DNA from: JBBQRS01 sp038214535 | Lineage (GTDB): Bacteria; Chloroflexota; Anaerolineae; CG2-30-64-16 | Direction: 5' to 3' | DNA length: 64,000 bases | NCBI GenBank assembly: GCA_038214535.1 | Contig: JBBQRS010000007.1 | Coordinates: 12,275-76,274, forward strand | Shown: one piece after another, positions 43,597 through 53,069 of the stretch | Layout of the letters: each line of letters opens with the position of its first letter | Position numbering within the stretch: the stretch's first letter is position 1 | Made by a program: the position numbers and the translations under genes | Notes under the pieces: model-generated | Seen by the model: only the letters and a program-made list of their open reading frames with translations | What the model was told of the DNA's origin: nothing | Database searches by the model: none

Positions 43597-44744
43597 TTGA
43601 AGCTACACGAATATCAGTCGAAGCAAATCTTTGCCCGCTATGGCATCCCCACGCCGAACGGGAGGGTAGCGAGCACGCCTGCCGAGGCCCGCGCCGCCGC
43701 CGAGGAGATCGGTTGCCCGGGGGTGGTTAAGGCGCAGGTGTTGGTTGGCGGGCGCGGCAAGGCGGGCGGCATCAAGGTCGCGCGCACTCCCGATGAGGCG
43801 GAGCAAGTCGCCTCGCAGATTCTGGGCATGGACATCAAGGGCCTGACCGTGAAGAAGGTCCTGGTCGAGCCGGCAGCGGATATCAAGAAAGAGATTTATC
43901 TGGGCATGATCCTGGATCGCGCCGCCCGCCGCGTGACCGTAATGGCTTCGAGCGAGGGTGGGGTAGAAATCGAGGAGGTCGCGGCAAAGACGCCGGAGAA
44001 GATCATCCGGGCGAGCGTGGACCCGTGCCTGGGCCTCAAGGAGTATCAGACCCGCGATCTGGCGACGGCGATCGGGCTGCCGAAGGAACTGATGCGGAGC
44101 TTCAATCAGGTCTGTCAGGGGCTTTACGCCGCCTTCATCGGCAGCGACGCCGATCTGGCCGAGATCAACCCGCTGGCGATTGTGGGTGAACCGGGTCAGA
44201 TCATGGCGCTGGATGGCAAGATGGTGCTGGATGACAGCGGGCTGTTCCGGCATCCCGAGCTGGCGGCGATGCGCGACGAGGACGAGGAAACGCCCGAGGA
44301 GCGCATGGCGCGTGAGGCCGGTCTGAGCTACGTCAAGCTGGACGGCGAAATCGGCTGCATGGTGAACGGCGCCGGGCTGGCAATGGCGACGATGGACATT
44401 ATCAAATATTACGGCGGCTCACCGGCCAACTTCCTCGACGTGGGCGGCGGGGCGCGCGCCGACAAGGTGTCTGCGGCGTTGAAGATCATCCTTTCGGATC
44501 CGCACGTCAAGGCGGTGCTCTTCAACATCTTCGGCGGCATCACCCGCTGCGATGAGGTTGCGAAGGGCATCCTCCAGGCGCTTGAAGAAGTGCCCACCGA
44601 TGTGCCGATGGTGGTGCGATTGGTTGGGACCAACGACGAAGAGGGGCGCGCGATTTTACAGGCGGCGAACATGGGTACCGCGGAAACCCTGATGGATGCG
44701 GCCCAGCAGGCCGTCGCAGCGTCGAAGACCCGGGAGGAGGGGAA

Positions 44745-44748
<4 letters not shown>
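43597..44748 (+). CDS. sucC: Succinyl-CoA synthetase beta subunit
   Basis: A 383-residue ATP-grasp subunit of succinate-CoA ligase, which couples succinyl-CoA cleavage to ADP/GDP phosphorylation in the TCA cycle. Motifs: KLHEYQSKQIFARYGIPTP, KAQVLVGGRGKAGGIKVA, ADLAEINPLAI, the C-terminal GAGLAMATMDIIKYYGGSPA, FNIFGGITRCDEVAKGI and MVVRLVGTNDEEGRAIL. The start is taken as TTG 43597 because AAGGAG (43583-43588) sits 8 bases upstream and translation begins at the conserved KLHEYQ; an upstream frame start at 43561 has no ribosome site. sucD overlaps by 4 bases (ATGA). Confidence 0.96.
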
Positions 44749-45614
<866 letters not shown>

Positions 45615-45635
45615 TCTGAGTTGTCACTGACCGGC

Positions 45636-45701
45636 CCCTTTGTAGTGACGGCTTCAGCCGTTGTACTGCTCCCAAACGGCTGAAGCCGTCACTACAAAGG
45701 G
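45636..45701. repeat. Palindromic repeat B, copy 2 (perfect)
   Basis: Perfect 27-bp arms (45636-45662 and 45675-45701) around a 12-base centre. Located 21 bases after sucD. Contains GTAGTGACGGCTTCAGCCG. Confidence 0.97.
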
Positions 45702-45745
45702 AACGAACGGCGCGGTTCCAGCGATGAAGCTCAGCTTGTGTGGTG

Positions 45746-45773
45746 GAGATGCTTCACTTCTTTCAGCATGACA
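45746..45773. repeat. Dispersed repeat D, copy 2
   Basis: GAGATGCTTC and TTCAGCATGACA with a short centre; just upstream of the tRNA nucleotidyltransferase-like gene. Confidence 0.7.
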
Positions 45774-45790
45774 GTGGGCAGGAGTTTTTC

Positions 45791-47338
45791 GTGGCAATAA
45801 AACGGGGCGAAGTGGCCGGCAGCAACGTGAACGCGCTCGACCGCGCCCTCGACTTCTTGCGCGCGATGCCGCCGAACGGCGAGATGTGGCTGGTTGGCGG
45901 CTACGTGCGCGACCATCTCCTCGGTCGCGAGAGCCACGACCTGGATGTGATCGTATCGAAAGGCGCGCTGCAGGTGGCCCGTCGGGTGGCCGACGGGCTG
46001 GGCGGTTGCTATTTTATCCTTGACGAAGAGCGCCAGGTGGGGCGCGCCATCATCAGAGGCGATGATGGCATGATCGAGGTGGATGTCGCCAACTTGCGCG
46101 CCCCGCAATTGAGCGAAGACCTCCGCCTCCGAGATTTCACCATCAACGCCGTCGCGATGAGTCTCGACGCGCATCCCGCGGACGTGCGCCTCTTCGACCC
46201 GTTCGACGGGCGCATGGATGTGCAACGCAAACTGCTGCGCGTCGTCACGGAAGGCGCATTTCGCGACGACCCGCTGCGGTTGTTGCGGGCCGTACGACAG
46301 TCCGTTGATCTGGGTTTCCGCATCGAGCCGCACACCCTCAACCTGATGCGGCGCGACGCGCCTCTGCTTCCGACCGTGTCTGCGGAACGCATCTGCGACG
46401 AACTGTACCGCATCATCACGCTGCCGGGCGCCTGGCAACACCTGCGCTTGCTGGCGCAGACCGATCTGTTGGGCTACGTCTTGCCCGAGGCGATGGCCCT
46501 GGTTGGCGTCGAGCAATCTCCGCCGCATTATCAGGCGGTCTTCGACCATTCACGTTCCGTGATGGCCCACCTGGAAGGCATCTATGCCGTGTTGTGGCCG
46601 GAAGGCCCCTATCGGCGACCGCAATCGGTGACGGGCGACGCCACGGTGATTGCCCCCGACTGGCAATGGGACACCGTGGCCGAACTGCTGGCCCCCTATC
46701 GGGACGACCTGCGCGCCCACCTGATGTTGCCGCTCGCATCGAGGCGCGTCCGCCGCGACGGGTTGATGTGGGCGGCGTTGGCGCATGACTGGGGCAAACC
46801 GGCCATGCGCAGCGAAGAAAGCGATGGACGGGTGCGCTTCTTCGATCATGACAACTTCGGCGCGCTGTTGGTACAGAACCGGACGCAGGCGTTGAAGATG
46901 TCCACCGACGAAACCGCCTATCTGGCGCGCCTGGTGCGGATGCACATGCGACCGGCTTACCTCGCGCATGATGATCCACCTGGCCCGCGCGCGGTCTATC
47001 GCTATTTCCGCGACGCGGAGGGAACCGGCCTCGACGCCCTGCTGTTGAGTCTGGCGGACCACATGGCCGTGCGCGCGCCACACCCGGAGCCGGAGCAATG
47101 GCAGCGCCGGTTGGATACGTTGCAGCTCATGCTCGACAGCTATTGTCGCCAACGCGCCGAGCGCGTGAACCCCGCACCGCTGCTCGATGGCAACTGCGTG
47201 ATGGCCGAATTCGGTTTGCGTCCCGGCCCGCAGATCGGCGCACTGCTCGAAGGGTTGCGCGAAGCGCAGGCCGCCGGTGAAGTGGCCGACATCCACGAGG
47301 CCCTCGCCTGGTTGACGCAGCACGTGGTGGCGGAGTAG
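45791..47338 (+). CDS. CCA-adding enzyme/poly(A) polymerase-type nucleotidyltransferase with HD domain
   Basis: A 515-residue class II nucleotidyltransferase. N-terminal head: MWLVGGYVRDHLLGRESHDLDVIV with the GG and Asp-x-Asp metal motif, then LRDFTINAVAM, the B/C motifs FDGRMDVQRKLLRVV and FRDDPLRLLRAVR. An HD phosphohydrolase-like domain follows (LAHDWGKP..., VRMHMRP). This matches tRNA CCA-adding/repair enzymes with an added HD unit, but poly(A) polymerase I-like members are close relatives, so the exact reaction is not certain. I chose GTG 45791 because AGGAG lies 6 bases upstream and the longer frame (45740) runs through repeat D. The next gene starts 6 bases downstream. Confidence 0.85.
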   Translation: MAIKRGEVAGSNVNALDRALDFLRAMPPNGEMWLVGGYVRDHLLGRESHDLDVIVSKGALQVARRVADGLGGCYFILDEERQVGRAIIRGDDGMIEVDVANLRAPQLSEDLRLRDFTINAVAMSLDAHPADVRLFDPFDGRMDVQRKLLRVVTEGAFRDDPLRLLRAVRQSVDLGFRIEPHTLNLMRRDAPLLPTVSAERICDELYRIITLPGAWQHLRLLAQTDLLGYVLPEAMALVGVEQSPPHYQAVFDHSRSVMAHLEGIYAVLWPEGPYRRPQSVTGDATVIAPDWQWDTVAELLAPYRDDLRAHLMLPLASRRVRRDGLMWAALAHDWGKPAMRSEESDGRVRFFDHDNFGALLVQNRTQALKMSTDETAYLARLVRMHMRPAYLAHDDPPGPRAVYRYFRDAEGTGLDALLLSLADHMAVRAPHPEPEQWQRRLDTLQLMLDSYCRQRAERVNPAPLLDGNCVMAEFGLRPGPQIGALLEGLREAQAAGEVADIHEALAWLTQHVVAE

Positions 47339-47344
47339 CCGGCT

Positions 47345-48067
47345 GTGCTGAATGTCGAGATCGCCGTTTCCAAAGTCCCCAAATATGCCGTGCGCGAAAG
47401 CGGCGACTCGGTTGAGATTGTCGAGCGGCCCCACGGCGGGCTATCGGTCGTGATGGCCGACGGGCAGCGCAGCGGTTTCAGTGCGAAAGCGATCAGCAAT
47501 ATCGCGGTGCGCAAGGCGATCAGCCTGCTGTCCGAGGGGGTACGCGACGGTGCGGCGGCGCGCGCCGCGCACGATTATCTGCGCGCCCAGCGCAGCGGCC
47601 AAGTCACCGCCGAACTGACGATCATTTCCGTGGACCTTGAGACCCGCACGCTGGTGATCTCGCGCAACAGTCGTTGCCCCGTGGTGCTGGGTGAATCCGG
47701 TGCATGGCGGATGTTGGACGACCCCTCGGAAAGTGTGGGCGTGCATGTTCGTCTGCGCCCCGTTATCGTCGAGCTGCCGCTTGTTGCAGGGCAAACGGTG
47801 ATCGGTTTCAGCGATGGGGTGCTACACGCAGGGGCGCGCAAGGGCCATCCCCTGGACCTCGCCGGGTTGCTGGCCGACCCCGACTGCTGTTCCGGCCTCC
47901 CGGCCCAACAAATCTCCGACCGTTTGCTCAATACGGCGCTGGCGTGCGACGATGGGCGTCCCGCGGACGATATCACCGTCGTCGTCGTGCGCGTGCTCCC
48001 CGATGATAATGGCAGCGGCCCCGCCGTGCGCCGGATGGCCGTTTCCTTCCCCGTGCCTGATGCGTAG
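47345..48067 (+). CDS. SpoIIE-type PP2C-like serine phosphatase
   Basis: A 240-residue PP2C/SpoIIE-fold protein. Seen motifs: VVMADGQRSGFSAKAISN (metal-binding Asp-Gly), the central ELTIISVDLETRTLVISRNS, GFSDGVLHA (second metal Asp-Gly) and the terminal DGRPADDITVVVVRV. This matches the SpoIIE-domain phosphatases that dephosphorylate anti-anti-sigma factors or similar partners. No sensor, membrane or kinase domain is attached. The start is GTG 47345, six bases after the nucleotidyltransferase stop and six bases before the P-loop gene, so the three form one operon. No STAS or anti-sigma partner gene is seen nearby. Confidence 0.85.
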   Translation: MLNVEIAVSKVPKYAVRESGDSVEIVERPHGGLSVVMADGQRSGFSAKAISNIAVRKAISLLSEGVRDGAAARAAHDYLRAQRSGQVTAELTIISVDLETRTLVISRNSRCPVVLGESGAWRMLDDPSESVGVHVRLRPVIVELPLVAGQTVIGFSDGVLHAGARKGHPLDLAGLLADPDCCSGLPAQQISDRLLNTALACDDGRPADDITVVVVRVLPDDNGSGPAVRRMAVSFPVPDA

Positions 48068-48072
48068 ATAAG

Positions 48073-48444
48073 ATGGCTGCGCCCCTGATCGCTGTCGTCG
48101 GCGTCTGCGGGTCGGGCAAGACCACGTTGGTGGGGTCGTTGCGGGGTTTGGGCTGGAACGCCCGGCAGGTGTTACAAGAACATTCATACGTCCCTTCTAT
48201 GTGGCAGCGTCTGACAAACCCCGACGTGCTGATCTACCTCGACGCTACGCTCGAGACGGTGCGTCGCCGGCGGCATGATCCCGGCTTTCCCGCCTGGCTG
48301 TTGGAGCAGGAAACCCACCGCCTGCGCTATGCCCGCCAATACTGCGACTATTATATCGAGACGGACCCGCTGACGCCTCAGGAAGTGCTCGATCGCGTGC
48401 TCGTGTGGCTTGCATCGCACGTCCCGCCCGACGATTTGCCCTGA
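48073..48444 (+). CDS. Small P-loop NTPase of unknown role
   Basis: A 123-residue protein with a Walker A VVGVCGSGKTTLVGSL at about 8-23, a possible Walker B-like strand PDVLIYLDATLE (about 50-61), and RRRRHDPGFPAWLLEQE, a basic segment like the LID of small nucleotide kinases. It is only half the length of typical nucleoside monophosphate kinases. It could be a truncated kinase, a chaperone-like ATPase or a partner of the two preceding genes. ATG 48073 follows the phosphatase stop by five bases. I do not recognise a named family. Confidence 0.7.
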   Translation: MAAPLIAVVGVCGSGKTTLVGSLRGLGWNARQVLQEHSYVPSMWQRLTNPDVLIYLDATLETVRRRRHDPGFPAWLLEQETHRLRYARQYCDYYIETDPLTPQEVLDRVLVWLASHVPPDDLP

Positions 48445-48473
48445 ACGCCGACCGCGGGGGACGCGTGGCCGCA

Positions 48474-48493
48474 GCGCATCTGAGGATGCGCAC
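48474..48493. repeat. Dispersed repeat E, copy 2
   Basis: GCGCATCTGAGGATGCGCAC, identical over 20 bases to 14385-14404, and flanked by CCGCGG-like sequence; in the gap between the P-loop gene and secD. Confidence 0.9.
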
Positions 48494-48506
48494 ACCGCGG
48501 TGGCAA

Positions 48507-48545
48507 CTTGCCTACTTGTCTACCTGTCTCCTTGTTTACTTGCCT
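48507..48545 (-). repeat. Dispersed repeat F, copy 2
   Basis: Reverse-complement match to the copy at 9060-9095, sharing AGACAGGTAGACAAG with two or three differences elsewhere. Confidence 0.75.
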
Positions 48546-48561
48546 CGTTGCCCATCCCTTT

Positions 48562-48590
48562 TTGACACGCTACGCGCGCAGTTGTATAAT
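48562..48590 (+). promoter_or_regulatory. Perfect consensus sigma-70-like promoter for secDF
   Basis: TTGACA (48562-48567), 17-bp spacer, TATAAT (48585-48590), an exact match to both consensus hexamers. secD begins at 48666 with GGAGGAG upstream. Confidence 0.9.
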
Positions 48591-48665
48591 CGTTCTGTTT
48601 GCCCGCGCTCGCCTTTTCTCTAACTCATTAATAGCAAGCGCAGCTTCTCCGGAGGAGACGGAAGC

Positions 48666-50075
48666 ATGCATCAGAATCGAAATTTGATCTCTCTGGGCCT
48701 CGTGATCCTGTTAGCCTTCGTGCTACTGTGGATTGTTTTGCCCATTGATCACCCCCATTGGGCCACGCAATTATTGTTCTGGCAACAGCCGCCCGAAACC
48801 CGCAACCTGGGGATCAAACAGGGCCTCGACCTCTCCGGCGGCACCCAGGTCTTGCTGCAAGCCGCGCCAGCCCCCGGTCAGGCGGTGACCGCGCAGGACA
48901 TGCAGGCCGCCAAGACCATCGTCGATCGCCGTGTGAACGCCCTGGGCGTTACGGAACCGGTGGTTCAGTTGTTGGGCGAAGACCGCATCATCGTCGAATT
49001 GCCCGGCATTGACAACCCTCAACAGGCCGTCGAAACGCTGAAGAACACCGGTCAACTCGAATTTGTCGAGATCGGGCCGGCGTCGGGCAACGGTTTCCCG
49101 CTCATCGAGCAGGGCGTCTACGTGCGCACGACCAACAACCCGATCTCACCGACGCTCGAAGCGTTGGGAACCACCGCACATCCCTATCCCGATGTGATCT
49201 TCCCGACGATCCTCACGGGGGCGGAATTGCAAACCGCTTCCGTTCAATTGGATCAATCGGGTCGGCCGACCATTGCGTTTGAGTTGAAGGGCGGCGGCGG
49301 GAAGACGTTCGGCGATTACACCGCCGGTCACGTGGGGGGCATCCTGGCGATTGTGCTGGATAATGTCGTCCTTTCCAATCCGGTCATCAACTCGGCCATT
49401 CCCGACGGTCGGGGCGTGATTCAAGGTTCTTTCACGCTCGAAGAGGCGGATAACCTCGCCATTCAGATGCGCTACGGCGCGCTGCCGGTGCCCCTCACGG
49501 TGCAGGCGACGCAAACCGTCGGCGCGACGTTGGGCGCAGACTCCGTGCAGCGCAGCATCCGGGCCGGGTTGATCGGGTTGATCACCGTCCTGCTGTTCAT
49601 GGTGGTCTACTATCGTCTGCCGGGGTTCCTGGCGGCGCTGGCCCTCATCATCTATGCGATGCTGAACCTGGCGATTTACAAGCTGATTCCGGTGACGCTG
49701 ACGTTGCCCGGTATCGCCGGCTTCCTGCTTTCAACCGGTATGGCGGTGGACGCCAACATCCTGATCTTTGAACGCATGAAGGAAGAGCTTCGCTGGGGCC
49801 GGTCGGTCCCGTCGTCTGTTGAGGCGGGGTTCAACCGCGCCTGGACTTCGATTCTGGATTCCAATCTGTCTACCCTCATCATCTGTGTGATCTTGATTCT
49901 TTTCGGACGCACCTTTGGCGCTCAGTCGGTGCTGGGTTTCGGCTTGACGCTGGGCATCGGTGTCTTGACCAGTATGTTCACGGCGGTCATCGTCACTCGC
50001 ACCTTCATGCGCTTCGTCTTTGAACGCAGCAGCGCGGAAGAGATGCGCGAGCGTCGCTGGCTGTTGGGCTATTAG
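48666..50075 (+). CDS. secD: Protein translocase subunit SecD
   Basis: A 469-residue inner-membrane protein that, with SecF, uses the proton gradient to complete Sec-dependent export. One N-terminal helix, then the conserved LGIKQGLDLSGGTQVLLQA (P1 head), RRVNALGVTEPVVQ, and a C-terminal set of five helices with TVGATLGADSVQRSIRAGLI and LLSTGMAVDANILIFERMKEE. Ribosome site GGAGGAG (48651-48657) is 8 bases before ATG 48666. Length is at the short end of the SecD range because the P1 domain is compact. secF begins 16 bases downstream. Confidence 0.96.
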   Translation: MHQNRNLISLGLVILLAFVLLWIVLPIDHPHWATQLLFWQQPPETRNLGIKQGLDLSGGTQVLLQAAPAPGQAVTAQDMQAAKTIVDRRVNALGVTEPVVQLLGEDRIIVELPGIDNPQQAVETLKNTGQLEFVEIGPASGNGFPLIEQGVYVRTTNNPISPTLEALGTTAHPYPDVIFPTILTGAELQTASVQLDQSGRPTIAFELKGGGGKTFGDYTAGHVGGILAIVLDNVVLSNPVINSAIPDGRGVIQGSFTLEEADNLAIQMRYGALPVPLTVQATQTVGATLGADSVQRSIRAGLIGLITVLLFMVVYYRLPGFLAALALIIYAMLNLAIYKLIPVTLTLPGIAGFLLSTGMAVDANILIFERMKEELRWGRSVPSSVEAGFNRAWTSILDSNLSTLIICVILILFGRTFGAQSVLGFGLTLGIGVLTSMFTAVIVTRTFMRFVFERSSAEEMRERRWLLGY

Positions 50076-50091
50076 GTGCGTGGAGGCGAAT

Positions 50092-51048
50092 ATGTTTCAG
50101 TTTGTTGAAAAGCGCCGTTGGTACTTCCTCTTATCTGCGATCATCATCCTGGCGGGTCTCATCATCATGGGCTACTCTATGGTGACGACCGGTTCGCCGT
50201 TCAAAGTCGGCATTGACTTCACCGGCGGCTCGATCTGGGTCGTGCAGTTCACGGAACCCGTGGAACCGCAGACGTTGCTGGCCGCAGTGGAAGCCACGGG
50301 CTATCCCGGCGCGGAAGTGACGAACGTCGGGAACGCGCAAACGCTGCAAGTCAAGATGAATCAAATCGGCCAGTCGCAAGTTGTGCAGCTTCAGAATGAT
50401 ATTCAGGCGGCGTTCCCCGGTAACACCGTGACGACGCTCCAGTTCAACTCGATTCAGCCATCTATCGGTTCCGAGGTGACGCGTGCGGCGTTCCTCGCCA
50501 TGGTGGCGGCTTCCCTCGTCATCCTGGGTTTTATGGTGATTGCCTTCCGCAAAGTGCCGAATCCGGGCCGCTTTGGGGCGAGCGCCGTGATCGCCATGTT
50601 GCATGACGTGTTGATTACGTTGGCCTTCTTCGCCTTTATGAGCCTCTTCTTCGGCTGGCGCGCAGACGCGTTGATCCTGACGGCGTTGCTGACGGTGATG
50701 AGCTTCTCGATGCAGGACACGATCGTGATGTTCGATCGTATCCGCGAAAATCAGCCCAAATACCGCGGCGAGTCGTTCAGCGCCATCGCGAACCGCAGCG
50801 TCCTCGAGACGATCCACCGGTCGCTGGCGACGCAGTTGAACGCACTCTTCGTGTTGTTCGCGATCCTGCTGTTCGGCGGCGTCACTATGCGCGAGTTCAT
50901 CGCCACGATGTTGGTGGGGTTGGTCAGCGGCACCTACTCTTCGCTCTTCATCGCCGTGCCGTTGCTCGTCGGCTGGTCTGAACGCGACCTGCTGGGAACC
51001 AAAACCAAGAAGCCGGTCGAATCTACCCAGCCGAGCCTCGCGTCCTGA
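50092..51048 (+). CDS. secF: Protein translocase subunit SecF
   Basis: A 318-residue partner of SecD with six helices: an N-terminal helix, the SecF signature FKVGIDFTGGSIWVVQF, and IGSEVTRAAFLAMVAASLVI, ALLTVMSFSMQDTIVMFDRIRENQ, then RSLATQLNALFVLFAILLFGG. ATG 50092 is preceded by GGAGG (50082-50086); an in-frame extension from 50020 lies inside secD and is not real. The same transcript as secD, driven by the consensus promoter at 48562. The dehydrogenase gene follows after 14 bases. Confidence 0.96.
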   Translation: MFQFVEKRRWYFLLSAIIILAGLIIMGYSMVTTGSPFKVGIDFTGGSIWVVQFTEPVEPQTLLAAVEATGYPGAEVTNVGNAQTLQVKMNQIGQSQVVQLQNDIQAAFPGNTVTTLQFNSIQPSIGSEVTRAAFLAMVAASLVILGFMVIAFRKVPNPGRFGASAVIAMLHDVLITLAFFAFMSLFFGWRADALILTALLTVMSFSMQDTIVMFDRIRENQPKYRGESFSAIANRSVLETIHRSLATQLNALFVLFAILLFGGVTMREFIATMLVGLVSGTYSSLFIAVPLLVGWSERDLLGTKTKKPVESTQPSLAS

Positions 51049-51062
51049 CCATTCCTCGTTTG

Positions 51063-52016
51063 ATGCGCGCCGTTCTGGCCGATCAGGGACCGCGCTATGA
51101 TGCAAAGTATCCTGGCCCGACGCCGTCGGGTCAGGAAGCCCTGATTCGCGTGCGCCTTGCCGGCGTCTGCAACACCGATCTGGAACTCCTACGCGGCTAC
51201 ATGGACTATCGCGGCGTCCTCGGCCATGAGTTTGTGGGCGAGGTCGTTCAGGCCGCGGACGACGCCTGGCTCGGTCGGCGCGTGGTGGGCGACATCAACG
51301 CCGCATGTTATGTGTGTGAGACTTGCCGCGCGGGACGCCACACCCATTGCCCCAATCGCACGACCCTGGGCATCTTCGAACGTGATGGCGCGTTCGCCGA
51401 TTATCTCCTCTTGCCTCAGGCCAACCTCTACCCGGTGCCCGCTAACGTGCCGGATGAGATGGCCGTTTTCGTGGAGCCGCTTGCCGCGGCCTGTGAAATC
51501 CTCGAGCAGATTCATATTCAACCCACGGATCGCGTGCTCGTCCTGGGCGACGGTAAGCTCGGCCTGCTGGTTGCCGCGGTGCTGCGCCTCACCGGCGCGC
51601 AACTCACGCTCATCGGGCGGCATGAGGAGAAGCTTGCGATTGCGCGCGCCTGGGGCGTGGCAACGGCGCTTGCCGACGACGCTGCGCCCGCCGGACAGGC
51701 AGATATCGTCGTGGAATGCACGGGGTCGCCCGCTGGATTTGCGGCGGCCCGTCAACTCTTGCGCCCGCGCGGCACGTTGGTGCTCAAAAGCACCTACCAT
51801 GACCCGCTGACCCTGGATATGAGCGCGCTGGTGGTGGATGAGATCCGTGTGATTGGGTCGCGCTGCGGGCCGTTTGCCCCGGCGTTGCGACTACTGGAAG
51901 CGGGACTGGTTGATCCTACCCCCCTGATCTCCGCGCGTTACCCGCTCGAGCAGGGCGTCGAGGCGTTGGCCGCGGCGGCTGTGCCCGGTGTGTTGAAGGT
52001 GCTTCTTGCCACCTGA
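51063..52016 (+). CDS. Zinc-containing medium-chain alcohol dehydrogenase-like oxidoreductase
   Basis: A 317-residue MDR protein. Catalytic zinc ligands: Cys in GVCNTDLELL, His/Glu in GHEFVGEV and the Glu of VEPLAAACEI. Structural zinc: four Cys in ACYVCETCRAGRHTHC. Cofactor fold: VLVLGDGKLGLLVAAV and TLIGRHEEKLAIAR, the latter suggesting a preference that cannot be settled by eye. It is somewhat short (320-350 usual). ATG 51063 is preferred over TTG 51060. It follows secF closely and could be co-transcribed. Substrate unknown; the family spans sorbitol, threonine and other dehydrogenases. Confidence 0.88.
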   Translation: MRAVLADQGPRYDAKYPGPTPSGQEALIRVRLAGVCNTDLELLRGYMDYRGVLGHEFVGEVVQAADDAWLGRRVVGDINAACYVCETCRAGRHTHCPNRTTLGIFERDGAFADYLLLPQANLYPVPANVPDEMAVFVEPLAAACEILEQIHIQPTDRVLVLGDGKLGLLVAAVLRLTGAQLTLIGRHEEKLAIARAWGVATALADDAAPAGQADIVVECTGSPAGFAAARQLLRPRGTLVLKSTYHDPLTLDMSALVVDEIRVIGSRCGPFAPALRLLEAGLVDPTPLISARYPLEQGVEALAAAAVPGVLKVLLAT

Positions 52017-52051
52017 AACCCGGCCTCATGCCGCCCGCGACACTGAGTCCT

Positions 52052-52080
52052 TTGACAAAGTCCTCTGAACTGAGTATATT
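52052..52080 (+). promoter_or_regulatory. Sigma-70-like promoter for the lipoprotein
   Basis: TTGACA (52052-52057), 17-bp spacer, TATATT (52075-52080). The predicted transcription start (about 52087) is within four bases of ATG 52085/52091. Confidence 0.75.
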
Positions 52081-52084
52081 AGCC

Positions 52085-52654
52085 ATGCTTATGGAACATG
52101 TAGACCGTCACTCAGACGTTACCCATGTCGTCGGACCTAACAATTTTCATCGCATTGCCGGACGTGCGTGGCGCGGGGCGCTGATCGGCGTTGCCGTCCT
52201 TCTGTCGGGGTGCGTTTCCGATATCGCGCCGACCGGCTCGTTTGACGCGGGGCCGCCCACGGCCGCCACCGTTGAACCGGCCGAGCATCAGTTGCGCATC
52301 GTCGCGGTTGATTTCGATCCGGCGCTGGATTATGCGCAGATCGTCTCCAATAACGGCGTGACGTTGATGGTGGCCGTAGAAAATCAGGGCCGGAGCGACG
52401 AGACCGATGTCCGGGTTTCCGCTCGTTTGGTGGACCCGAGCGCCACGCCGGAAGAGCCGGATATTCTGAATGAAACGGTGGTGCTGACCGACCTGGCGGC
52501 AGGGCAGATTCGGGTGGCGCGTTTTTTACACACCAGCGGATTCCCGCCGCTGGCGCGCTATCGGTTGGAAGTCGCGGTGGAACCGGTCGCCGGTGAGTTG
52601 CAAACGGACGATAATTTCCGAACGTACGAGATCGTCATTCCTGGCGGCGAATGA
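52085..52654 (+). CDS. Probable lipoprotein with CARDB-like domain
   Basis: A 189-residue exported protein. A signal sequence ends at LLSGC, a lipobox with Cys for lipid attachment (hydrophobic stretch GALIGVAVLLSGC). The mature part has one Ig-like CARDB-type domain, NNGVTLMVAVENQGRSDETD and YRLEVAVEPV followed by DDNFRTYEIV. ATG 52085 gives an unusually long n-region of about 30 residues before the hydrophobic core; ATG 52091 is similar, and no later ATG, GTG or TTG is in frame before the core. The promoter -10 box ends only four bases before 52085, so the mRNA would be leaderless. A bidirectional terminator follows. Function unknown. Confidence 0.78.
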   Translation: MLMEHVDRHSDVTHVVGPNNFHRIAGRAWRGALIGVAVLLSGCVSDIAPTGSFDAGPPTAATVEPAEHQLRIVAVDFDPALDYAQIVSNNGVTLMVAVENQGRSDETDVRVSARLVDPSATPEEPDILNETVVLTDLAAGQIRVARFLHTSGFPPLARYRLEVAVEPVAGELQTDDNFRTYEIVIPGGE

Positions 52655-52733
52655 AGGCTGGCGGCGCGATGGTCGCGGCAGGTCAAGGGTGCGCAAAGCG
52701 CGTTCGGCCGCAGCGCGCGATCAAGGTAATAAC

Positions 52734-52764
52734 AAACGGGGCGTCCACCAGGAAGCCCCGTTTT
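52734..52764. terminator. Bidirectional rho-independent terminator
   Basis: AAACGGGGC (52734-52742), 12-base loop, GCCCCGTTT (52755-52763) with T-tracts on both sides, between the convergent lipoprotein and fmdB-type genes. Confidence 0.85.
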
Positions 52765-52805
52765 CACGTCAAGCGATTCACACCGAAGATGATGCGTTGT
52801 TCCGG

Positions 52806-53045
52806 TCAGTGTCGGCAGGTTGCACAGTGGCCGCCGCCGCATGAACCGCAACCACCGCCCTGACCACCGGCGGTTGCAGAGCCGCCGCCATCGGCGTAAC
52901 TATATGCCGCAACCCTTGAGATGGTACGTTGCGCGCTGGCGTCGGCGCATTGTGGGCAGGCCAACGGTGCATCCGACTGCGCCATCGAGCGGAGCGCCTC
53001 AAATTTCGCATTGCAATTCGCACAGAAGTATTCGTATATCGGCAT
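52806..53045 (-). CDS. FmdB-family zinc-ribbon protein
   Basis: A 79-residue protein beginning PIYEYFCANCNAKFEAL, the standard start of the FmdB/CxxC-CxxC zinc-ribbon regulatory family, with the second pair ACPQC. The C-terminus is Gly/Cys-rich (GGGCGSCGGGHCATC), common in this family. The frame is open far upstream, but ATG 53045 is the conserved start. It is transcribed away from the carboxypeptidase gene; the two starts are only 24 bases apart. The biological role of most FmdB proteins is unknown; the name comes from a regulator of formamidase. Confidence 0.9.
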   Translation of the reverse strand: MPIYEYFCANCNAKFEALRSMAQSDAPLACPQCADASAQRTISRVAAYSYADGGGSATAGGQGGGCGSCGGGHCATCRH

Positions 53046-53069
53046 AGGTGTCTCTTGTTCCAAGCCCTG

